From Paenibacillus sp. PCH8 (lineage in GTDB: Bacteria > Bacillota > Bacilli > Paenibacillales > Paenibacillaceae), in contig NZ_PKQK01000002.1 in the NCBI RefSeq assembly GCF_002968835.1, forward strand, positions 956,244 through 1,020,243: a stretch of DNA of 64,000 nucleotides, given 5' to 3'. Numbering within the stretch: the first letter of the stretch is position 1; each line of letters begins with the position of its first letter. Both the position numbers and the translations under genes were made by a program. The notes beneath the pieces were generated by a model. The model was not told the origin of the DNA. It was given only the letters and a program-made list of their open reading frames with translations, and did not search any database. This document shows, piece by piece, positions 54,514-62,900 of the stretch.

Positions 54514-54802
54514 AGGTATTCCCTCCTTTCCCCTTATTGTAACAGATATTAGATTTTGAACGGCCGACAGCACGCTCCCCTTCATAATTACACTTACTGC
54601 CACAGCTGAAGAGAAGACGATAAATATACTGATAACAACCAAACTAATTTTGGTACCGATGCTCATGCTTCGGATAACAGCACATACTGGAATATTAAAC
54701 CAGACCAAAAAGGTCACACCTTCTCTGTTAACCAGAAAAAGTGTGACCCATAACTATATAGATATACAGTTGTAATTCTGCTATTCCCAATCCATGACCC
54801 TG

Positions 54803-57199
54803 TTACGCTGGATCAGGTACGATTCGATATCGCTCATCAGGAGAGGTCTGGAAGGTGTATACGCCCTTCTCCACATTCGCCGAGTCAACTTTCACTGTCG
54901 AACCATCCACTGTAAATATGCCGAATGGACGTGACCCGTGAATTCGGATTGTACATGTATTCCCCTGCTCAGATAAGACCTCGGCCTCCATTAACTGACC
55001 CTGGGCCCAATGCATGTTTACTTCGAATCCGCCTCGGGCGCGCACGCCTTTCACATTCCCGTCCGGCCAAGCATCCGGTAGTGCCGGCAACAACTCCAAC
55101 TGATCTTCGTGGGATTGCAGCAACATCTCCAGTATGCCCGCAGTTGCCGCGAAATTACCATCGATCTGGAACGGCGGATGTGCATCAAACAAGTTCGGGT
55201 ACACCCCGCCCTTCTGAGATGGACGCTTCTCATCTTCTCTCACCAGATTCAGTAAATTGTGGATCAATTGGAGTGAACGATTGCCGTCACGGAAACGAGC
55301 CCATAATCCAATCTTCCAGCCCAGACTCCAGCCGGTGCCTCCATCCCCGCGCAGCTCTAATGAACGCCGGGCAGCCTCAAATAATTCTGGTGTCTTCTCA
55401 GCAGTCAACTGACGTCCCGGGAATACACCAAACAGATGGGATACATGACGATGATGCACATCCTCATCTTCGAAGTCCACGGACCATTCCTGCAATTGAC
55501 CACGGTTACCAATCTGGAGCGGCAACAAGCGTTCACGCGCCTGGACAAGCTCCTGCCTGAATTCTTCGTCCATCTCCAGAATGGCTATGGCATCGATACA
55601 ATTCGTGAATACATCCCACATAAGTTCAAGGTCCATAGAAGCCGCCGCACTTACGGCTGCCATACCATCTGCAGTACGGAATTTGTGCTCAGGAGACGTT
55701 GAAGGAGATGTGATCAGATGTCCATCCTTGTTCTCATGTAACCAATCCAGCCCGAACCGTGCAGCTTCTTTCATAATCGGATAAGCCTGTTCCCTCAGAT
55801 AATATTCATCTTGTCCGAAGGTGTAATGCTCCCACATATGCTGGGCAAGCCATACGCCACCCAACGGCCACATGACCCACGACGGATCACCGTCACCAAA
55901 GTCCCCAACAGGGCAGGTCTGGGCCCAGATATCCGTATTATGGTGGGCTGTCCAACCGCGCGCTCCATAATTGACTGCTGCGGTTGTCTTTCCGTTCTCC
56001 GCCAATTGACCAATCAGTTTCAGCAGTGGTTCATGGCATTCTGCCAGATTACTTGTCTCCGCAGGCCAGTAGTTCATCTCGGCATTAATATTCAAAGTAT
56101 AATTGCTGCTCCATGGTGCCCGTGTCTCCTTGTTCCATATGCCCTGCAGGTTGGCTGCCTGCGAGCCGGGCCGTGAACTGGAGATTAACAAATACCGTCC
56201 ATACTGGAACAAAAGTTCAACAAGTCCACGGTCACTGCCGCCGTATTGTTCAATCCGTTGATCGGTTGACAGCTCTTCAGGGGCACGATCCCCTTCCAGA
56301 TGCAGTTCAACCCGGTGATATAGATTCTGGTAGTCTTCCACGTGAGCTTGACGCAGCTCTTCGTAATCTAGTAAGGAAGCTTGGCGAATAGTCTCCTGTG
56401 TGATCGGGGCTGGGTCTTGTCCGTTTTTCCCCGGTGAACGATCATATCCGCTGAAGCTGGTTGCCGCACTCACCCACAGTGTAGCCGTTGTAGCATTGGT
56501 AACATGCAGGCCGCTTCCATCCACCCGGCTGCTGCCTCCCTCCAGACTGACGTGAATTCTCGCTTCAAATGACATCGCCTCCGTATTGCCCTCTTCTCCA
56601 TATACAATAGGATGGTCTACGTTGGTATACGATGGTGCAACATGCTCAGGAGCAATTCCGCGCATAACCGTCTGATGTTCAGATACGGAGAGGGATGCAC
56701 GCAACGGGCTGTCCATCTGCGTACGGAAACTAAGCAGTCCCGGTGTGCTCGAAGTCAGACGGATCACAATCACCTGATGTGGATGCGAAGCAAATACTTC
56801 ACGTGTGTACCGGGTTTCCCCAACCTTGTATGTTGTACGTGCGATGGCTTCATCGAGATCCAGCTCTCTGCTATAGGCTTGATGGCTGTTCCCATGTTCC
56901 ATGCGAATATGCAAATAACCAAGCGGCAGATAGGATTCGGTGTAAGCTCCCATCATTTGTTTGCTCAATGCATCAGCTTCGACATAACGCTGTTCCTGAA
57001 TCAGTTTACGAATCTCAGGCAAATGCTCCAGGGCTCCCGGATTATTGTTGTCTCGGGGAAAACCGGACCATAACGTATCCTCATTTAACTGGATCGTTTC
57101 CTGTTCTACCGTGCCGTATACCATTCCACCCAGTCTGCCGTTCCCGACTGGAAGCGCTTCCGTCCAAACTCGTGCGGGTCTGCCGTATTGGAGCTTCAT
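54803..57199 (-). CDS. GH95 family alpha-L-fucosidase-type glycoside hydrolase
   Basis: The protein has 798 residues with no signal peptide, so it is probably cytosolic. The N-terminal domain ([42 protein letters not shown]) is diagnostic of family 95. The (alpha/alpha)6 barrel contains [20 protein letters not shown] and [19 protein letters not shown], and [12 protein letters not shown] follows. These enzymes release L-fucose (alpha-1,2) or L-galactose from oligosaccharides. ATG 57199 lies nine bases after AAGGAGG. It is monocistronic as far as can be seen. Confidence 0.92.
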   Translation of the reverse strand: MKLQYGRPARVWTEALPVGNGRLGGMVYGTVEQETIQLNEDTLWSGFPRDNNNPGALEHLPEIRKLIQEQRYVEADALSKQMMGAYTESYLPLGYLHIRMEHGNSHQAYSRELDLDEAIARTTYKVGETRYTREVFASHPHQVIVIRLTSSTPGLLSFRTQMDSPLRASLSVSEHQTVMRGIAPEHVAPSYTNVDHPIVYGEEGNTEAMSFEARIHVSLEGGSSRVDGSGLHVTNATTATLWVSAATSFSGYDRSPGKNGQDPAPITQETIRQASLLDYEELRQAHVEDYQNLYHRVELHLEGDRAPEELSTDQRIEQYGGSDRGLVELLFQYGRYLLISSSRPGSQAANLQGIWNKETRAPWSSNYTLNINAEMNYWPAETSNLAECHEPLLKLIGQLAENGKTTAAVNYGARGWTAHHNTDIWAQTCPVGDFGDGDPSWVMWPLGGVWLAQHMWEHYTFGQDEYYLREQAYPIMKEAARFGLDWLHENKDGHLITSPSTSPEHKFRTADGMAAVSAAASMDLELMWDVFTNCIDAIAILEMDEEFRQELVQARERLLPLQIGNRGQLQEWSVDFEDEDVHHRHVSHLFGVFPGRQLTAEKTPELFEAARRSLELRGDGGTGWSLGWKIGLWARFRDGNRSLQLIHNLLNLVREDEKRPSQKGGVYPNLFDAHPPFQIDGNFAATAGILEMLLQSHEDQLELLPALPDAWPDGNVKGVRARGGFEVNMHWAQGQLMEAEVLSEQGNTCTIRIHGSRPFGIFTVDGSTVKVDSANVEKGVYTFQTSPDERYRIVPDPA

Positions 57200-57235
57200 C
57201 AAGATATTCCTCCTTCATTTATGCTAATGACGTTT

Positions 57236-57280
57236 ATAATGATCTGCTTTGTATTATAGCTTATTTGCCGGGAGATTGAA
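57236..57280 (-). promoter_or_regulatory. Probable promoter of the GH95 gene
   Basis: On the minus strand TTCAAT and TATAAT (57258-57253) are separated by 16 bases, about 55 bases upstream of the GH95 start codon. Confidence 0.45.
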
Positions 57281-57470
57281 GTATATAATCCATCTTTTAT
57301 TATGGGCGCAGGAATTATTCAGAAATCACATGAGAAATGCTAGAGACAAACCTTTAATGAATCTTAGATAAACAAATTACAAAAATTATTTTTTTTACAA
57401 ATAAATGTATACTTTTGTCATTTTATTTGGTAATGTTTAAAAGTATTATAATTATATAGGATGTTTTTGA

Positions 57471-57992
57471 ATGAAATTATCGCGCATTTTACCAAAATTT
57501 GCATCAGGTGCTTTGGCTTTAAGTTTATTATTCTCTGTTTCCCCAATTTTCGCTTCGGGTGTTCAGGACCTCACTCCGGATCAACTTGAAGTAATTGAAG
57601 CAGCAAACAATGCTACACTTAGTCAAGTAATTAAGAAGAATATTAGTGGTGACAATGTTAGCTCATTAGCGGCAGCTGCTTCCCCTTATTCAGTAAAATT
57701 ATCTAGAGGTAGTTTTCTCGCTTGGTCCGATGCGGTGGTAGATTGGACTGCAAACGCAACTCAAATTACATCGAGTAGTGGTAGCCAAGATTCAGGGTTT
57801 GTATTTCCAAATACTGTTAAAAAAGGAGGGATAACCAAGCAATCTTCGTCTGCTGCTTCTTACCATATCTATCTTTCTAAAACTACCATCGGAGCCGGAG
57901 TAGTCACTCCTTGGGGAGATGTAAATGTCTACGAGTCTGACTTTTCTGATTACATTAAAGTGTTCAAAGATGGAACAGCTACTAACTACTAA
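57471..57992 (+). CDS. Secreted protein of unknown function, linked to an ABC transporter
   Basis: The protein has 173 residues. A Sec signal peptide (about 1-28, ending SPIFA-SG) precedes a helical stretch (about 30-70: DLTPDQLEVIEAANNATLSQVIKK...LAAAAS) that may be a propeptide. The C-terminal ~100 residues are beta-rich and aromatic (YSVKLSRGSFLAWSDAVVDW, TPWGDVNVYESDFSDYIKVF). It has no cysteine and no lipobox. I do not recognise a family. GC is very low, unlike the flanks. The RBS is weak (AGGATG). A perfect hairpin follows, then an ABC ATPase and permease, suggesting a secreted toxin or signal with a dedicated transporter. Confidence 0.75.
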   Translation: MKLSRILPKFASGALALSLLFSVSPIFASGVQDLTPDQLEVIEAANNATLSQVIKKNISGDNVSSLAAAASPYSVKLSRGSFLAWSDAVVDWTANATQITSSSGSQDSGFVFPNTVKKGGITKQSSSAASYHIYLSKTTIGAGVVTPWGDVNVYESDFSDYIKVFKDGTATNY

Positions 57993-58004
57993 AATACTTA
58001 TAAC

Positions 58005-58047
58005 AACTGAAAACAACGACCATTTACAATGGTCGTTGTTTTCAGTT
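58005..58047 (+). terminator. Perfect 19-bp hairpin between secreted-protein gene and ABC genes
   Basis: Arms 58005-58023 and 58029-58047 are exact reverse complements (core ACAACGACCAT / ATGGTCGTTGT) around a TTACA loop. The T-run lies inside the stem (GTTGTTTT). It probably acts as an attenuator that keeps transporter expression below that of the secreted protein, or it may protect the upstream mRNA. Confidence 0.7.
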
Positions 58048-58063
58048 ATGAGAGGTGACAACT

Positions 58064-58741
58064 ATGATAACTATATCTAAACTATCAAAAGAATATAAAA
58101 AACAAGTTGTTTTCAATAATATAGAATTACAAATTCCCGAAAATAAAATTACATTTATTTCAGGGCCTAATGGTTCTGGAAAAAGCACTTTACTAAAATG
58201 TCTTTTAAATCTCGAAAATTATCATGGTGAAATTAAATATAATGATCAACCTTTAGAAAAAGTTAGAGAACAGGTCTTGGTTGTTTATGATAATAGTCCT
58301 CTTTATCACAATTTAACGGGGCTTCAAAATTTAGAATTATTATCTAATCAAACATCTAACAAAATACATGAAAAAAATCATAATATATTAATGCCACATT
58401 TTCTTAAACCGGAAATTCTAAAAAATAAAGTTAAATCTTATTCTCTGGGACAAAGAAAAAAATTAAGTCTAATGATCGCTTTGGTAACTAAGCCAAAATA
58501 CTTATTTCTAGATGAAGCTTCCAATGGATTAGATCATGATACGCTGATCGACCTCAAAATTATATTAGAAACATTGTCAGGAGATACCACAATTGTAGCA
58601 ATAGGACATCATTTTGAGTATTACACTTCCATCATAGACGATCTAATCTTAATTCATGATCAATCTGCGATCCAAATCAAAGATTTCAAACTTCAAGAGG
58701 GGGAAGGATTGAATGACATCTACAAACGTTACATTAAATAG
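58064..58741 (+). CDS. ABC transporter ATP-binding protein of the AT-rich island
   Basis: The ATPase has 225 residues. Walker A is GPNGSGKSTLLK (about 35-46), the signature is the degenerate YSLGQRKKLSLMIAL, Walker B is YLFLDEASNGLD and the switch is AIGHHF. It resembles the ATPases of ABC-2 peptide or bacteriocin self-protection exporters. ATG 58064 follows GAGGTG; a GTG at 58055 is the alternative. It overlaps the permease gene by 29 bases. GC is about 30%, far below neighbouring genes. Confidence 0.87.
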   Translation: MITISKLSKEYKKQVVFNNIELQIPENKITFISGPNGSGKSTLLKCLLNLENYHGEIKYNDQPLEKVREQVLVVYDNSPLYHNLTGLQNLELLSNQTSNKIHEKNHNILMPHFLKPEILKNKVKSYSLGQRKKLSLMIALVTKPKYLFLDEASNGLDHDTLIDLKIILETLSGDTTIVAIGHHFEYYTSIIDDLILIHDQSAIQIKDFKLQEGEGLNDIYKRYIK

Positions 58742-59669
58742 TACAAAAAAAGAATTGAAATACCAATGGTATTCTCACATAATATGGATCGTTGTAATTA
58801 TTTCTGTCTTCATTTCTTTACTCAATATATATAACTTAAAATCAAAGGCTGCGAGTTCTTATGAGCTATATGTTAAAACTTATAATTTGTATAAAGAAGA
58901 AGGTATGGACGTTGATAAAATGCTAGATATGCCAATAAATATCAGTGGCACTGGTTCCGAACAAGTTGTGGATAATCCTGTACGTTATCGTTTAGCTGAG
59001 GCAGGTGATGCTATAGGATTACTCAAAAATAGTTCAATTATCACAAATACTTTAGAATGGATGACATTTGTTTTTTTCCCAATTATTTTTGTGATTTATT
59101 CTATATATATAGCTTCTTATGATTATAAATATAAAACGATTAGAATAAAAGCAACTCAAATGTCTTCATCAAAATTAATTACATCAAAATTACTCTCCTT
59201 ATATTTAGGAGTTTTAATTATTTTTGTTACGACAACACTCGTTTCATTCATGGCAGGATATTTGTTCCACCAACAACTTATCAATGAAATTCCTAATGAC
59301 ATTTTAGCAAGATTCAATACTAGCCTAGATCATAACAACTTAATTGTTCAACTTTTATTCAGTTTAATGATAAGCCTCATCTTTGCATCAATCGGTTTTC
59401 TACTGGGTATTTTATTTAAATCTGCTCTTATACCTGTCATTCTATTTTTTGTATACGATTTTATAGTTCCCGTGCTTGGAAAATATGATATTCGTAACAT
59501 TATTTCCGTAATAGCCCATGACATTTTTGATTTTAAAGGTAGATTTCAATTATTCAAACCTACCCCTGTTTCTGAAATAACCTCTTTTAGTATTCTAATT
59601 ATTGTTTTTGTATTATCTATTTTGTTATCATACGTATGCTTTTCTCGGCAAAGTAAATATAGCATGTGA
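58713..59669 (+). CDS. ABC-2 type permease of the AT-rich island
   Basis: The membrane protein has 318 residues with about six hydrophobic segments. The first (IIWIVVIISVFISLLNIY, about 24-41) is followed by a ~75-residue extracytoplasmic loop; then come TLEWMTFVFFPIIFVIYSIYIAS and four more. This topology is typical of ABC-2 permeases in peptide export and immunity. RBS is AGGGGGAAGG upstream of ATG 58713, inside the ATPase gene, so the two are translationally coupled. The substrate is probably related to the secreted protein encoded upstream. Confidence 0.82.
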   Translation: MTSTNVTLNSTKKELKYQWYSHIIWIVVIISVFISLLNIYNLKSKAASSYELYVKTYNLYKEEGMDVDKMLDMPINISGTGSEQVVDNPVRYRLAEAGDAIGLLKNSSIITNTLEWMTFVFFPIIFVIYSIYIASYDYKYKTIRIKATQMSSSKLITSKLLSLYLGVLIIFVTTTLVSFMAGYLFHQQLINEIPNDILARFNTSLDHNNLIVQLLFSLMISLIFASIGFLLGILFKSALIPVILFFVYDFIVPVLGKYDIRNIISVIAHDIFDFKGRFQLFKPTPVSEITSFSILIIVFVLSILLSYVCFSRQSKYSM

Positions 59670-59702
59670 AATTTATGATTCCTTCTGCCGGAAAAGCGAA
59701 GC

Positions 59703-59738
59703 AAAAAGGGATTCGATCTGACCATCGAATCCCTTTTC
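59703..59738. terminator. Bidirectional terminator at the end of the AT-rich island
   Basis: AAAAGGGATTCGAT (59704-59717) pairs perfectly with ATCGAATCCCTTTT (59724-59737). It separates the permease gene from the convergent modular-enzyme gene. Confidence 0.88.
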
Positions 59739-59778
59739 TCATTCTCCATAGAACAACGTTGCTCGACCGGAAATACTT

Positions 59779-59958
59779 TTATTTGGATATAAGACTCATT
59801 TGTGCAGCGGATTGATTCCAATCCACGGTCAGCCCCAGTCCTTCAAAGATAAAACGTACCGGCACAAGTGTGCGACTGTTTTGGATCATGGCTGGGGCAT
59901 CAATTTCAAGTGTCTCACCATTCACTGTTGCCGTGCTGCTTTTCCGAATTTCACAACT
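59779..59958 (-). pseudogene. Out-of-frame C-terminal stalk domain of the modular enzyme
   Basis: Directly after the stop of the large gene, another frame encodes RKSSTATVNGETLEIDAPAM, then NSRTLVPVRFIFEGLGLTVDW and ends SLISK with a stop at 59779-59781. This is a copper-amine-oxidase-N-like stalk repeat, commonly found at the end of exported enzymes. A single-base insertion or a two-base deletion near 59950-59960 would explain the split, so it probably belongs to the same protein. Confidence 0.65.
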
Positions 59959-62900
59959 CCGTTTCCGTCACACCCGCCGCCTTGTAATAATCCTCATTCA
60001 AGTTACTCAGTATATTGTCCTTCAGCACAATGCCAACCCCGGCGAAGAGTCCGATTCCGTTCGTATTACCTTCGATACGGTTATTTTCAATCCGCACATT
60101 CTCGGGGTTTCCTTCGCCAACATTACCTGCTCCAGCGTCGCCTTTGTCACGCTCAAGCCGCACACCCCAGTAATTGCTGCCGGTATTGTTCTGGATCACA
60201 TTACCGCGAATCATCGTGCCTGGTCCGTTCAGTACTTTAATTCCTGCCGCATCTGCAATCGTGGTTGTATTCTCGATGAGATTATCCTCGATTACTGTAT
60301 CAGGGGTGCCCATAATTACCGAAATGCCAATTTGGCTATTCGTGATTGTGTTGTCATGAATGTAGTTTCCTTTGCCTGACTTGCTATGGTTGCTAGGTGC
60401 TGAACCTCCGGTATTGCCGAGTCCAATCCCTGCACCTGTCAGCACATCCGTAATCACATTGCCGGAGATTTCATTCAAATACTCCAGTTCACCATGAAGA
60501 TCGATGGCATCCAGCTTCGTTCCGTTAAATGTATTGCCACGCAGCACGTTATTATGAGCCACAAACTGGATCAATGCTCCATGTCTGAGATAAGGACCCT
60601 TAAATGTGCTGTCCTCCACCACATTCCATAACGTATCATTGTCAAAGCCTAGTCGATCCGTCTTGGCCGTCCCTTGAATGGAAATTCCGTATCCTGAACC
60701 CCCCGGGCCCAGATCTGTCGCATTGCGGAATGTTGCATCCTTCACCACGACATCACGGCTATGTTCGATGCGGATAGCCATTCGTTTGAATTTCTCCACA
60801 ATCACGCTGTCGATTGTAATGTCATAGGATGGAGCCTCACCATAGCTTGCGATGTGAATCATGCTATCCGGCCCGCCTGCGGAGGGATTATTGGATTGGT
60901 GATCGGTCGTGTAGCTGCCTGACCAGGATGAAGTTAGGGTCATGTTGGATACGAGAATACTGTGCTGAGCCGCTGCTTTCAGGACGGTGCTGCCGGTCAC
61001 CTGATCCAGCGATGTCTTGAGCAGGGTTCCTTCACGGCTCTCACCTCGCAGGTTTACCCCGGATTTAAGCATCAGATTGGTGGTTCCATCCGGCCCGGAT
61101 AACAAATTGTATACTCCATTGGGTAAAAACACTTCATCACCGACGTTGGCCTCATCCATGGCAGCCTGTATAGCGGGGCGGTCATCGCTCGTATTGTCAG
61201 CCGAATCTGCTCCATAATCCCGTACATCAATTGTACGTCCAGTCACGGCATGTGGAGCATGGACAACATGTGGTGTGCCATCTGTTTCCGTCAGACCTGG
61301 GGCAATAAATGGCATCGTCCCCTCAGGTGGTTGTGGCACGATGTATGGAATCAGGGCAACCGGCGTTCCTCCCCCTGCAAAAGGCGCATACAGATGCACA
61401 TCGGTCAGACTCGTATAAATACTAGCATCGGAATTGCCATGCCCGGTGATCCGTACATAACGTGCAAAAGTGTCCGGGATATCAAGAGCCTGCATTTCTG
61501 TTGTATCCCCACTACTTTCTCCGCTGAATACCTGGGTCCAATGCTCACCGTCAACAGACGTTTCTATCTCTAAGAAGGTCTTTCGGACATCCCCTTTGTA
61601 CAAACTAATCCCAACATAGCCAACTTGCAATACCTGCTCGAGATCAAATGTGATCCATTGCCCCTCTCCGGCAACAGACCAGCGTGTATAGCTGTTATTG
61701 TCGATGGTATTGATCGGCAGGTTGCCGTCGCTGCCGCTTGCCGAGACGGAAGCCACAGGCAGAGACGTTACCGGAACGACAAGAGTGGCTATATCGGTGG
61801 ATAGATCACTGCTGACGTTGCCTGCCTCGTCAATCGCTCTCACTTGAAACGTGTACGATGTTCCGGCTGTAAGTCCGCTGTCCCGGAATGACTGCTTACC
61901 TTGTTCAGCCAGCAAAACTCCATCCCGATAAATTCGGTAGGCAGATACAGCCGTATCATCGCTGGCAGCAGGCCATCTCAGTTCTGCAAAATTCATTCCC
62001 CAGTTGCGAATCTCAAGTTCCGCTCCCTGCTCCCACTCCGGTGACTGGGTATCACTACCCTCTTCTATTAAAGCAACGACAGATAACTGCGGACGTGGAT
62101 TGCTCGTTCCGTTGGCTTCTTTGGTATATACGTTCACGGAGACACCTGTTGCCCCCGCATCCGCGAGCAGAAATGCAAACTGCCCCGCATTTGGACGACT
62201 TTTCACATAATTGGTTACATCCACTTCATAGACAGACGGGCTTCCACTACGATCTGCTGTGACCTGGAATGTGCCAACCAGCGAACTTTCGTTGAGAATT
62301 TGGACTGGCGCATTCGACCAGGTTAGTGATGATTCGCTCCAGTTCGTTGCATCCAAACCGTACAGGGACAATTCCGTATCCGTATTCGCCGTGCCTTTCT
62401 TCGCGGCAATCCGCAATCGATACCGATCTGTCTCAGGCTCATTTCCGGTCATGTCAAACTTGAAATACACATATTTCTTGGTGGATGAAGTGGAGGAAAT
62501 GCTCAGTAATCCGGTGCTAGATCCCGTAGCCTGATTGAAATTCAGATCAGGCTTGCCGCTGTCAATCGCCGCATCATCACTTGGCAGCTTGCTGGCTATG
62601 ACCTTCTCAAGCAACGCTCGTTTTTCTTTACCTTCTTCATCTTCAGGTGAAGTATCTTCTCCATTGCTTTTGAATATAATTGGCTCGGTAACGACCCGGT
62701 TCTTCACATGTTCATCCAGGAAGGCCCACGCCTCTGCATTAGCCGTCTCGGATGCCGTTCCTGTAAACCCATGGCCCTGACCCGGTACGATCTTCAGATC
62801 CACAATCGGCACACCCGCGGATTGAAGCTGTCCCGCAAAAGTAACGCTGTCCGTGTAGGGAATAGTGGCGTCAGCATTGCCATGCCGAATCCAGAACGGC

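Noticed and set aside
59546..59821. 91-codon minus-strand frame across the permease end and terminator
   Set aside because: It crosses a strong bidirectional terminator and overlaps the permease gene, so it is a shadow frame.
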